Positions 31,580 to 40,214 of a stretch of DNA of 44,753 nucleotides are shown here, in pieces. Location of the stretch: contig JAZLLG010000012.1 in the NCBI GenBank assembly GCA_045598045.1, forward strand, positions 1 through 44,753, given 5' to 3'. The DNA is from RGIG3528 sp045598045. GTDB taxonomy: Bacteria; Bacillota; Clostridia; Lachnospirales; Lachnospiraceae. Position 1 is the first letter of the stretch; every line of letters begins with the position of its first letter. The translations under genes and the position numbers were made by a program. The notes under the pieces are model-generated. The model made no database searches. It saw nothing but the letters and a program-made list of their open reading frames with translations, and was not told where the DNA came from.

Positions 31580-33268
31580 TTATACATCCGGATTAAACGG
31601 CAATGTGGCCGTTACTTCGGCGCCGCTGTTATCCGGAAGATTATTGAGAACAAGACCGAAGTCATCACCATAGTTTTTATGAAGTATTGTATCAACGTTA
31701 TAAAGACCAAGATGACCTCTGTAAGCTTCCCTGTCATGTGCCGAATAAGGTCCTGTCATTTCCTCTGGCATGCCTTTTCCATTGTCTCTTACGCTGATGA
31801 CGAGCCTGCCTTGCTCATCCTTTCGTGCCGCAACGGTTATCTTTCCGTTTTCCACGCCGGATATTCCATGCAGAATGGCGTTTTCGACAAGAGGTTGCAG
31901 CATCATTTTGGGCACAAGACAATCCCAGACCTCGTCCTCAATATCCTCACAAAACGTGAAAGAGTCCGAAAGACGAACCTTTTGAATTTCTATGTAACGG
32001 GTTGTAATCTCCACTTCACGATCAAGAGTAACAAACTCGTCGGGAGAAATGGCAAAACGAAGCACCTCGGCAAGGTCAGTGGACATAAGTGACACTTCGG
32101 GAATGTTATTTATTTTCCCCATCCATTTCATAGTATCCAAGGTGTTACAAAGGAAGTGAGGATTAAGCTGGGCCTGAAGCATTCTTGTCTGCGCTTCGTT
32201 CAGCTCATGCTGATTTTCTATAAGCTGTTCCCTGTTTGTTTTCAGTGCCTTGACCATTTCGTTGAAACGCTTTGTGAGACGTCCGAATTCATCGTTTCTC
32301 ACGGGTTCCAAAGCGACGTCAAAATTGTCCTGTCCGACTTCTCCGATAGCCTTCTTCAGCTCATAAATGGGCTTGGACATCTGCTTGGAAAGTCGTGCGG
32401 CGATAAAGACGGATATAACGATAGCGGTAACGGCGCATATACAGCTTACGATGTAGAGAAGCTTTGTCGAATTCGGTGTAAATGTACGCGGAATCTGCAA
32501 TACAAAACAGATACCCGTTGCAGTATGTTTTCTGACAAGATAAAAATAATTCTGGTCGACTTCTTCAAGCATGCCTGTTTTAATAAGCTTCGAACGAAGC
32601 ATCGGCGCTTTATCAAGAAGTGAGCTCTGTGTGAAATATACAGGTCTGTAGTACTTATTCAGCACCATCAGTTCATTGCCTGCACCGTATTTTCCGCCAA
32701 ACAGCTCATTAAATCCGGTGCTGTCAACAGTGATAACAAGCCATCCCGCAAGATTCCCATCGCGTTCAAGCCTTACCGCACTCTGAAGTTCAGGCGTGTT
32801 TCCATCGGAAAGAACCGGACGTATATGCACGGAAGTGGATGTTGCTTTATTGAGAATACCCCAGTTTTCCGCCAGCTGTACGGCATCACCTTTTCCCGTG
32901 GAATAGCAAAGCTCCGCAGAAGAATTGTAGAGGCTGAACCGCGCATAGCTTCGGAGTTCGGCGGTAATATCAAACAATTTCTGATACACCAAGGTTGCCT
33001 CTTCTTCGTTCCCGTTTAATATGGCATTAACGAGCTCTTCATCCGCTTCAACCTGAACGCCAACCGAATCAAACTGCCTTATTTTGTCGTTGAAATAGGT
33101 AACAATGTCCTGAAGCTCGTCGTTTCCGGAATTCTTTGCCGATTTGTTCATTTGATTTCTTGCAAGTTCAATGATTAAAACGGTACAAATGACAAGCGGT
33201 AATGAGGAAATAAGTATCAAAGATATAAATAGTCTGTTTCTGAATTTATGATGGGAATGTTTTTTCAA
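31580..33268 (-). CDS. YesM-type sensor histidine kinase
   Basis: This 562-aa membrane kinase has a first membrane segment (about 12-32), an extracellular dCache-like sensor region (about 35-265), a second membrane segment (270-292), HAMP (293-350), and a His_kinase domain with the phospho-histidine in AQLNPHFLCNTLDTMKW (His371). A HATPase with PLVENAILHG and DNGKGM ends the protein. The start is TTG at 33268 with GGGGGTG upstream. It overlaps the stop of the binding-protein gene as TTGA, so the two are coupled. The binding lipoprotein may present its ligand to the sensor region. Confidence 0.93.
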   Translation of the reverse strand: MKKHSHHKFRNRLFISLILISSLPLVICTVLIIELARNQMNKSAKNSGNDELQDIVTYFNDKIRQFDSVGVQVEADEELVNAILNGNEEEATLVYQKLFDITAELRSYARFSLYNSSAELCYSTGKGDAVQLAENWGILNKATSTSVHIRPVLSDGNTPELQSAVRLERDGNLAGWLVITVDSTGFNELFGGKYGAGNELMVLNKYYRPVYFTQSSLLDKAPMLRSKLIKTGMLEEVDQNYFYLVRKHTATGICFVLQIPRTFTPNSTKLLYIVSCICAVTAIVISVFIAARLSKQMSKPIYELKKAIGEVGQDNFDVALEPVRNDEFGRLTKRFNEMVKALKTNREQLIENQHELNEAQTRMLQAQLNPHFLCNTLDTMKWMGKINNIPEVSLMSTDLAEVLRFAISPDEFVTLDREVEITTRYIEIQKVRLSDSFTFCEDIEDEVWDCLVPKMMLQPLVENAILHGISGVENGKITVAARKDEQGRLVISVRDNGKGMPEEMTGPYSAHDREAYRGHLGLYNVDTILHKNYGDDFGLVLNNLPDNSGAEVTATLPFNPDV

Positions 33269-34314
33269 TCGTATTCACCCCCAAGATAAAACTTCCAGGA
33301 CATAATGATTGCCTCGCGTTGTTCACTGGCCCGACGCACATCGTAGTCAATGATCTTTATGTCGGATATATTGATATGTTCAAGGTCCTGAGTCATATCT
33401 GAACGTACGGAGCGTCTGCAGAACTGCTCACCGAGAAGTCCCTGAACATCCTCCCCGGAAACAAAATCGATAAAGAGTTTCGCATTTTCAGTATGCTTTG
33501 CTCCTCTGACGATTGCAGTTCCATCAGGAACAATACTCGTCCCGTCGGAAGGATAAACAATTGTAAGATCGGCACCGTCGGCAATACGCTTCAATGCGGT
33601 TTCTTCGATAGTGATGCCCACAAGGTCTGTACCATCCGCCACATTTGTAAGAACATCGGAAGAAGACGAAAGCACGCGACCGTTCAAAGCCTCGGCAAAA
33701 TTCAGGATGTTTGCATCGCTTACGCCGCTCATCGCCGCAGACAATGTTACAAGAGCCGTATAACTGGAGCCTGACACTTCCGGTGAAGAATACGCTATGC
33801 GCCCGAAAAAAGCAGGTTTAAGGATATCTCTCCACGACTTGATATCCCCCCCGTCAACGAGTTTGTTATTGTATACGAGTACTGTGGGAAGCGCAGAAAA
33901 CGGTGTCCAAAGGTCGTCCGGAGAAATAAACTCCCTGCGAAGCGAAAAGAACTCGCTTGTACGGTACGGCTGAAGGCTGTCACGATATGCCTCCAAAGAC
34001 TCAACGCCGCCGCCAAACATTACGTCCGCAACGGGAGACGACGACTCTTTGGCAATTCTGTCCAGCAACTCGGTTGTTCCACCCGAAACAATGTCTACAT
34101 ATATACCGGTCCGCTCTTCAAACTCTTCAATGATAGGAAGATACACTTCCTCCTTATGGGAAGTGTACACTACAAGCCTCTTTTCCTCACCGGGAGCATA
34201 AAAAGAATCGGTCGTCTCTTTGCCGCACCCCAGACAGGAAAACGCCAGTAAAAGGGAAAGACCGACACAGCTTAACCTTTTTTGTATTATTTTAATGTGA
34301 CTTCTCTTTTGCAT
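33265..34314 (-). CDS. Substrate-binding lipoprotein of the regulatory set (iron/2-AEP/phosphoglycerate type)
   Basis: This protein of about 349 aa has a lipobox SCLGC in its signal peptide and a type 2 periplasmic-binding fold (LVVYTSHKEEVYLPIIEEFEERTGI, VADVMFGGG, DLWTPFSALPTVLVYNN) like Fe3+/phosphonate-binding proteins. No permease is in its operon. It sits directly before the sensor kinase gene, as PgtC does in phosphoglycerate regulation, so it probably acts as the extracellular ligand sensor of a three-component system. The start ATG at 34314 is used; a TTG one codon upstream is equally possible. The RBS is AAGGTG. The ligand is unknown. Confidence 0.85.
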   Translation of the reverse strand: MQKRSHIKIIQKRLSCVGLSLLLAFSCLGCGKETTDSFYAPGEEKRLVVYTSHKEEVYLPIIEEFEERTGIYVDIVSGGTTELLDRIAKESSSPVADVMFGGGVESLEAYRDSLQPYRTSEFFSLRREFISPDDLWTPFSALPTVLVYNNKLVDGGDIKSWRDILKPAFFGRIAYSSPEVSGSSYTALVTLSAAMSGVSDANILNFAEALNGRVLSSSSDVLTNVADGTDLVGITIEETALKRIADGADLTIVYPSDGTSIVPDGTAIVRGAKHTENAKLFIDFVSGEDVQGLLGEQFCRRSVRSDMTQDLEHINISDIKIIDYDVRRASEQREAIIMSWKFYLGGEYD

Positions 34315-34317
34315 CAA

Positions 34318-34494
34318 CTATGTTCACCTTGCACAAAAATCTGAATAAATTATACCACACATTAGCAAAATTGCACAAAAAAAGCAAGATTTTACAAAAT
34401 ATCGCAGATTTGTCATCTACAAAATCAGGATTTTAGGAAGTATGATTTATGTAACGTCGATACGACGAAAGGATTTATTTAAGGAGGAGTAAAT
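34318..34494. promoter_or_regulatory. Divergent regulatory region between the three-component set and the ABC importer
   Basis: On the minus strand a -10 TATAAT (34349-34354) has a -35 TTGTGC (34373-34378) 18 bases upstream. On the plus strand a -10 TATGAT (34441-34446) has no good -35. Four ACAAAA boxes lie between: TTGCACAAAAA at 34329-34339 and 34371-34381, TTTACAAAAT at 34391-34400 and TCTACAAAAT at 34416-34425. The last overlaps the weak -35. They are candidate sites for the YesN-type regulator. An inverted repeat CGTCG-ATA-CGACG (34455-34467) lies at the start of the plus message. The region is AT-rich, so chance repeats are possible. Confidence 0.5.
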
Positions 34495-35835
34495 ATGAAA
34501 TTACGTAAAGTAATTGCTCTCGGTCTTGCACTCGTTATGTGCATTTCCATGTTTGGCTGCGGTGGCGCCAAGCAAAAGGGCGGAGAATTATCCGCAACAG
34601 AAAAAATCATTCAGGAAGCTGAAGGCATGTCTCTTGAAGAGCTTGCAAAGAAAGCTATCGAAGAGTCCAACGGAAAGACATTCTATGGCGTAGGTAACTC
34701 ATCACGTGGTAAGTCTGCACTTCCTCTCTTCATCGAGTATCTTCAGACAATCGATCCCAGCTACACTCTTGAATATGAGTGGCAGCAGCCTAAGAACAAC
34801 AAGATTTTCGATCAGCTCACAGCTGACTCTCTCAAGGAAACCGGTACGTTCGCTATGACCCTTATCCAGGACGGTAACCAGATTCAGTCCAAGATGGTAA
34901 ACACAGGCATCCTTGATACATTCATTCCCAAGGATTGGGCTGACGCCAACAAGACAACTGCTGATAAGGTTGAAGGTTTCCTTCCTCTTCAGACACTCAA
35001 CAAGATTTTCGAATTCAACAACACAGGCAGCAAGACATATACAAACTGCTGGGATTTCGTTGCTGAAGGCGAGCACGGTCTCTTCATGGACATCGACTCC
35101 GAAATCGTTGGTAAGAACTTCCTCTACATGCTTACAAAGGAAGAAAACGCTACAATGCTTAAGGACGCTTTCGACAAGCTCTCCGCTGACAAGAAAGCTT
35201 ACTTCCAGCCTGTAATCGATGGTCTTGCAAAGGACGCTACAGAGCTTGGTCTCGGTGCAAACGGCAAGTATGCCCTTGCATGGATTAAGCTTTGGGTTGA
35301 ATCTTACAACGCTCAGACAGATGACGGTCCTATCTGCAATACTCTCGTTACAAATTCCGCTACAGACCAGTTTGGTCTCCTTGTTTACTCAAAGCTTCGT
35401 TCCGTTGAGGAATCCGACAGCGTTTCCAAGAACAACATCACTGTTGCTGCATATCAGGACGGTTATGAAGGAATGGGCGGCTACGGCTACTGCCATTACC
35501 TCTTCGTAACAGATAACTCTCCTCTTCCTTGGACAGCATGTGCATTCATCGCATACATGACATGTACTGCAGACGGTTTCTCCGCATGGGGCAAGGATAT
35601 CGGTGGTTACTCATCCAACCCTGAAGTTGCAAAGGCTAACGAAGAAGCTTTCCATCATACAACAGGCGGTAACGCAGCTGACGGTACAGTTGAATTCCCT
35701 TGCCGTAACGACAGAGGATATGACTGGTGGACAACAACAGGCAAGCTCGTTCTCGAAGATCCCGAGTATTGCGCATCCGTAGCTTTCACAGTAGGAAGCT
35801 GGATTGAAATGCTCTCCAAGTATACAGGTGAATAA
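34495..35835 (+). CDS. ABC importer substrate-binding lipoprotein
   Basis: This 446-aa lipoprotein has the lipobox MFGC near residue 22 (FGCGGAKQKGG) and a type 2 binding-protein fold. It probably captures the substrate for the permease and ATPase encoded next to it. It is related by context rather than clear sequence to the regulatory binding protein at 33265-34314. The ligand is not evident; the permease type suggests iron, a phosphonate, thiamine, polyamine or an organic phosphate. Codon use is strongly biased (AAG, GTT, CGT), suggesting abundant expression. A GC-rich hairpin follows the stop. The RBS AAGGAGGAG precedes the ATG. Confidence 0.88.
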   Translation: MKLRKVIALGLALVMCISMFGCGGAKQKGGELSATEKIIQEAEGMSLEELAKKAIEESNGKTFYGVGNSSRGKSALPLFIEYLQTIDPSYTLEYEWQQPKNNKIFDQLTADSLKETGTFAMTLIQDGNQIQSKMVNTGILDTFIPKDWADANKTTADKVEGFLPLQTLNKIFEFNNTGSKTYTNCWDFVAEGEHGLFMDIDSEIVGKNFLYMLTKEENATMLKDAFDKLSADKKAYFQPVIDGLAKDATELGLGANGKYALAWIKLWVESYNAQTDDGPICNTLVTNSATDQFGLLVYSKLRSVEESDSVSKNNITVAAYQDGYEGMGGYGYCHYLFVTDNSPLPWTACAFIAYMTCTADGFSAWGKDIGGYSSNPEVAKANEEAFHHTTGGNAADGTVEFPCRNDRGYDWWTTTGKLVLEDPEYCASVAFTVGSWIEMLSKYTGE

Positions 35836-35857
35836 TTCTCCAAAAAGTTTTCATTTC

Positions 35858-35884
35858 GTCCCTCCTCCTTTCGGAGGGGGGGAC
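35858..35884 (+). other. GC-rich intercistronic hairpin
   Basis: GTCCCTCCTCC (35858-35868) pairs with GGAGGGGGGGAC (35873-35884) around a TTTC tetraloop, followed by ATTTTTAAAG. Placed between the binding-protein and permease genes, it may stabilise the upstream message or partly stop transcription, so the binding protein is made in excess. Confidence 0.6.
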
Positions 35885-35919
35885 ATTTTTAAAGAAAGAC
35901 ATAAAAGTCGGGAGACAAT

Positions 35920-37746
35920 ATGACAAAGACAGCTACACAGGCAAATAAAGGCCTGATAATCCGAAATCAAATAAAGACCTTTTTCTCAAAGCCGTATAAT
36001 GTCATCTTACTGCTTATGGGAATTGTTCTGACGGTAAGCACGGTGGCTCCCATCATCGCCATTGTTCAGGACACTTTTAAAATCCATCCCGGCACGATTG
36101 ACGCTCATCTCACAGGTCAGTCTGCAGGTTACACACTAATAAACTACAAAGATCTGTTTACAAGTAAGCTTGCAAACACAAACCTTTGGACACCGCTTTT
36201 GAACACGGTTTTACTTGCGGTGGGCACATGCATCGTATCCATCATTTTCGGCGGACTCTTTGCATTCTTAATCACGAGAACAAATCTGGCTTTCAAGAAA
36301 TATTTAAGCTCGATATTTATTTTCCCATATATCATGCCTCAGTGGACGCTTGCTGTTGTATGGCAGAACCTGTTTAACTCCAATGCGGTTACAGGTACCT
36401 CCAACGGACTGCTTGCTGCCCTCTTCGGCATCGAAATGCCTATCTGGTGGTGTAAAGGACTCTTCCCTTCACTTATGGTGCTCGGTCTTCACTATGCTCC
36501 TTTTGCATACATCTTAATCGGCGGCATTTTCAAAAACATGGACGCTAACCTGGAAGAAGCTGCAACAATTCTTGACACTCCCAAAACAAGAATCATGTTC
36601 CGCATCACTCTTCCCATGGTTAAGCCGGCTATCCTTTCCACAATCCTTCTTGTATTCGGAAGCTCAATGGGAAGCTACCCGGTTCCTCATTATCTTGGAC
36701 TCACAACACTCGCAACAAAGTATGTTTCAATGAACTCCAAGTACACGGGTGAAGCCAGCATCCTTGCCATCATCATGATGTTCTTCGGCGTGGCAATCAT
36801 GCTCTTAAATCAGATTTCACTTCACTCAAGAAAGAATTACACCACCGTTACGGGTAAGTCAGGACAGATTTCAAAGATTAACCTCGGAAAAGCAGGCAAA
36901 TACGTCATCGCTGCAATTCTTGCCGTAGTAACCTTCTTCACAAGTATTTTCCCCATCGTGTCCTTTGCCTTCGAGACTTTCCTCCCGAACCCCGGCGATT
37001 ACTCCTTCCTTTACACGGGTAATCCGGACAACCTTACCGTCAAGTGGTGGATTACAAGTGAAAACATAACAGAAAACGGCATGTACGGCCAAAAAGGTAT
37101 CCTTTATAACAACACCATCTGGCATGCTTACGGCGGTACAATTCTCGTTTCAGTATGTTGTGCACTGCTGGCAGGAACAATCGGAACGCTCATCGGATAT
37201 GCAGTTTCAAAGAACAGAAGAAGTAAGTGGGCCGGTTACGTTAATTCCGTTGCTTTCCTTCCCTACCTGATGCCTTCCATCGCAGTAGGCGTTGCATTCT
37301 TCATTCTTTTCTCAAGCGGAAAGCTGAACCTTTTCAACACCTATACGCTTCTTATCATCGTCGGCACGGTAAAATACATACCTTTTGCAAGCCGAAGCGC
37401 ACTGAACTCCATGCTTCAGCTTTCGGGCGAAATCGAAGAAGCCGCCATCATACAGGACATTCCGTGGGTAAAGAGAATGCTTCGAATCATCATTCCCATT
37501 CAGAAGTCATCCATCATAAGCGGATATCTTCTTCCGTTCATGACATGCCTCAGAGAGCTTTCACTCTTTATGCTCCTTTGTGTGCAGGGCTTCATTCTTT
37601 CCACCACACTGGACTACTTCGACGAGATGGGCCTTTACGCCTTCTCCAGTGGTATTAACCTGATACTTATAATCACTATTCTTGTATGTAACGCAATTGT
37701 AAATAAACTCACAGGCGCAAGCCTTGATGAAGGAATCGGAGGTTGA
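35920..37746 (+). CDS. ABC importer permease, two fused domains (FbpB-like)
   Basis: This 608-aa membrane protein has two tandem permease units, each about 270 residues with about six membrane helices and an EAA loop that contacts the ATPase (LEEAATILDTP in the first, IEEAAIIQDIP in the second). Fused double permeases are typical of the Fe3+/thiamine/2-aminoethylphosphonate importer group. The first helix starts near residue 25. The RBS GGGAG is close upstream. Its stop (TGA) is one base from the ATPase start codon, so the two are tightly coupled. Confidence 0.92.
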   Translation: MTKTATQANKGLIIRNQIKTFFSKPYNVILLLMGIVLTVSTVAPIIAIVQDTFKIHPGTIDAHLTGQSAGYTLINYKDLFTSKLANTNLWTPLLNTVLLAVGTCIVSIIFGGLFAFLITRTNLAFKKYLSSIFIFPYIMPQWTLAVVWQNLFNSNAVTGTSNGLLAALFGIEMPIWWCKGLFPSLMVLGLHYAPFAYILIGGIFKNMDANLEEAATILDTPKTRIMFRITLPMVKPAILSTILLVFGSSMGSYPVPHYLGLTTLATKYVSMNSKYTGEASILAIIMMFFGVAIMLLNQISLHSRKNYTTVTGKSGQISKINLGKAGKYVIAAILAVVTFFTSIFPIVSFAFETFLPNPGDYSFLYTGNPDNLTVKWWITSENITENGMYGQKGILYNNTIWHAYGGTILVSVCCALLAGTIGTLIGYAVSKNRRSKWAGYVNSVAFLPYLMPSIAVGVAFFILFSSGKLNLFNTYTLLIIVGTVKYIPFASRSALNSMLQLSGEIEEAAIIQDIPWVKRMLRIIIPIQKSSIISGYLLPFMTCLRELSLFMLLCVQGFILSTTLDYFDEMGLYAFSSGINLILIITILVCNAIVNKLTGASLDEGIGG

Positions 37747-37747
37747 C

Positions 37748-39382
37748 ATGCCGAAAATCACACTTGAAAACGTAACAAAAAGATGGGGCAAATTCTACGG
37801 TGCCGATCATCTCAATCTTGAAATAGCAGACAATGCTTTCGTAACACTGCTTGGTCCTTCCGGATGCGGCAAAACAACAACACTCCGAATGATTGCAGGT
37901 CTTGAGACACCTACGTCCGGTAAAATCACAATCGGTGATAAGGTTGTATTTGACAGCGAGATGGGAATTAACATCCCCGCAAACAAAAGAAAGGTGGGCT
38001 TCCTTTTCCAGAACTACGCTCTTTGGCCCAATATGACTGTTTATCAGAACATTTCCTTCGGTCTTTCCAACATCAAGGAAGAGATGAACAAGGTTGACTT
38101 CGAAGCAAAGAACGCCGCAAGAATCGCAGAGCTTCTTAAGAATCCTTCCGAAATCAAGGCTGTCATCGAAGAGTGTCGTGACAAGAACGGCAAGATTGAC
38201 GAAAACAAAGCCGTTTTAAAGCTTATTGATGCTTTCACTGTTTCACAATACACCGCAAAGAAACTTCTCAACTATCAAACAGAGAGCAAGTCGGATTTCT
38301 CCGCTGAAATCAGCACTTTGCAGGCTAAAGTTGCCGAGGCACGTAAAAAATACGAAGCTGACGGCTGCAAGCTCGCAGACGACTTCACGGTAACAAAGAA
38401 CGGCAAGCCCGTTACATCCGTAAGAAAACTTACAAAAGAAGAAATCGATCTTTCTGTAAGACGTGTATCCCGTATCGTTAAAATCGGTATGTTCATGGAC
38501 AGATATCCCGCAGAGCTTTCCGGCGGACAGCAGCAGCGTGTTGCCATTGCCCGTACTCTTGCTCCGGAGCCTTCGGTTCTTTTCATGGATGAGCCCCTCT
38601 CCAATCTGGATGCAAAGCTTCGCCTTGAAATGAGATATGAGCTTCAGAGACTTCACGTTGAAACAGGTTCAACATTCGTATATGTTACCCATGACCAGAT
38701 GGAGGCCATGACTCTTGCCACACAGATCTGCCTCATCGACAATGGTTCACTCCAGCAATACGATGCACCTCTTACAGTTTACAATAAGCCCAACAACCTT
38801 TTCGTTGCCGACTTCGTAGGAAATCCCTCCATCAACTTTGTTGAAGCAAAAGGTACACAGGGTGCGAACGGAACATTGAACTTATCCATCTTCAATAATC
38901 GCTCCATCGAGTTCAAGCCCGCAGAAAGCTTTAACCTCAACGACTGGTTCGCAGAGCGCGATAAACTCGCTGCAGAAAAGAAAGCTGCTCACGACAAAGC
39001 AGCCGCTGAAAAGGGATTTGTTGAAAAGGGAAATAAGGACGAGACCTTCAAATATCACATTCCGAAGGTTGTCGAAGAAGACGATTCTCTTGCAGAGGAG
39101 CCCGTTATCACAAACGAAGACTTCGTTCTCGGTATAAGACCTGAATTTGTAGACATCAAAGCCTCTGCAGGTCTTGATGCGGAAGTATACGGTGCAATGC
39201 CCACAGGTATGGAATCTACCGTTAAAGTTAATGTCGACGGCTTCCTCATTACCGGCGTTGTATTCGGCGCATCACTCTTCAAGATTGGCGAAAAGAGCAA
39301 AGTTAACTTCACAGGAAACAATGCAATTCTGTTCGACAGAAAGAGCGGAAAGAGAATTGCTCTCGGAAGCATAGAAATGTAA
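37748..39382 (+). CDS. ABC importer ATPase with large internal insertion
   Basis: This 544-aa ATPase has Walker A GPSGCGKT (36-43), the Q-loop glutamine 88, the signature LSGGQQQR (257-264), Walker B VLFMDEP (267-273) and switch His315, all intact. The Q-loop to signature distance is about 169 residues against roughly 50 in MalK-type proteins. The extra 115 residues or so (about 108-225) lie in the helical subdomain, the part that touches the permease. The C-terminal TOBE region also holds a charged insertion (about 395-445, Ala/Lys/Glu-rich). The start ATG at 37748 has CGGAGG upstream; eight upstream in-frame codons lie inside the permease gene. Confidence 0.93.
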   Translation: MPKITLENVTKRWGKFYGADHLNLEIADNAFVTLLGPSGCGKTTTLRMIAGLETPTSGKITIGDKVVFDSEMGINIPANKRKVGFLFQNYALWPNMTVYQNISFGLSNIKEEMNKVDFEAKNAARIAELLKNPSEIKAVIEECRDKNGKIDENKAVLKLIDAFTVSQYTAKKLLNYQTESKSDFSAEISTLQAKVAEARKKYEADGCKLADDFTVTKNGKPVTSVRKLTKEEIDLSVRRVSRIVKIGMFMDRYPAELSGGQQQRVAIARTLAPEPSVLFMDEPLSNLDAKLRLEMRYELQRLHVETGSTFVYVTHDQMEAMTLATQICLIDNGSLQQYDAPLTVYNKPNNLFVADFVGNPSINFVEAKGTQGANGTLNLSIFNNRSIEFKPAESFNLNDWFAERDKLAAEKKAAHDKAAAEKGFVEKGNKDETFKYHIPKVVEEDDSLAEEPVITNEDFVLGIRPEFVDIKASAGLDAEVYGAMPTGMESTVKVNVDGFLITGVVFGASLFKIGEKSKVNFTGNNAILFDRKSGKRIALGSIEM

Positions 39383-39428
39383 ATTATCATAATGGAATAG
39401 TTGCTTTGTCAGTTAAAGTTTAAAGAAG

Positions 39429-39469
39429 AAAAAGGGAAGGACGTTTGTTGCAATGTCCTTCCCTTTTTT
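39429..39469. terminator. Strong bidirectional terminator
   Basis: AAAAAGGGAAGGAC (39429-39442) and GTCCTTCCCTTTTT (39455-39468) form a perfect 14-bp stem with a 12-base loop. T-runs lie on both sides (TTTTTT on plus; TTTTTCTTCTTT on minus). It separates the ABC importer operon from the converging Rhs/immunity genes. The rest of the gap to 39577 holds nothing I can assign. Confidence 0.9.
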
Positions 39470-39577
39470 AGGAGAATTTTTACAGTTCCTTTGTATTACC
39501 TCATTTTGTTATCCAGAGACATTTTTCATTCTACTAAACAAATAATCTGTTACAAGAACTTTTCCCTAGTTATTCTT

Positions 39578-39943
39578 TTAAGGAATTATTTTCGAATCTA
39601 CAACGTATTCTCTGTCCATCATTTCTATTTTTTCAGAATCAAGAAAAGAAGAATCTGCTGTAATTATTTCCAGTTCATTCACTTTTCCTTCCAGAACGTG
39701 TAGCAGAAAAACAATTGGGGCTCTTGTTCTTTGATAACATATCATCTCAATCGGCACTCTAATATCAAATGGAAACATCTTGCTCACATGCGTTGTATGC
39801 ATCTTAATTGATAAGAAATCAAAACCGGATTGTCTTGTAACCTCAACATTGCTCAGTTGTTCTATTAATATTTCTTTGCCCAAAAAATCCTTTTCCATCA
39901 AATAATGAAGCCATTCTTTTTCTTTTTCTGACAACTCTTCCAT
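39578..39943 (-). CDS. Putative immunity protein for the Rhs toxin
   Basis: This 121-aa acidic cytoplasmic protein has no signal peptide or membrane segment. The start (EELSEKEKEWLHYLMEKDFLG) and the strand-rich second half (RAPIVFLLHVLEGKVNELEII) remind me of the DUF6984 group, but this is from memory. The strongest evidence is position: it starts 13 bases after the toxin stop codon, on the same strand, as immunity genes do in Rhs/WapA polymorphic toxin loci. The DNA is AT-rich like the toxin tip and unlike the Rhs core. The RBS GGAGAA precedes the ATG at 39943; a 13-codon upstream extension overlaps the toxin gene. Confidence 0.7.
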   Translation of the reverse strand: MEELSEKEKEWLHYLMEKDFLGKEILIEQLSNVEVTRQSGFDFLSIKMHTTHVSKMFPFDIRVPIEMICYQRTRAPIVFLLHVLEGKVNELEIITADSSFLDSEKIEMMDREYVVDSKIIP

Positions 39944-39956
39944 AATAGTTCTCCAT

Positions 39957-40214
39957 TTATGGTACCGTATAATATGTGCCAATATTAGTTACAAAATCTG
40001 ATACGCCATAACTTGTGAACTCTATATTAACACCATCAATATTTATTATTCCCTTGTAGAATTGACCTTCTTTTAAGTCTAATTTAGATACAAAATCCGC
40101 AAGAGAATTATTTACATTATCAACATTTAATCCAGTACCTTCCAGATGCCTTCCTCCATGTCCAAATGTTATTTCCTTTCCATTTGCATTGATTTTTGAA
40201 GTTATACCTCCTCC
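39957..40214 (-). other. C-terminal toxin domain of the Rhs protein
   Basis: The last 85 residues run from GGGITSKINANG to GTYYTVP. Polar conserved-looking positions (ITFGHGGRHLEGTG, EFTSYG, NIGTYY) and an alpha-beta pattern suggest a small nuclease, perhaps of the BECR (Barnase-EndoU-ColicinE5/D-RelE) type with His and Arg of GHGGRH as candidates. This is a guess by eye and the catalytic role is unproven. The next gene is its putative immunity partner. Confidence 0.5.
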
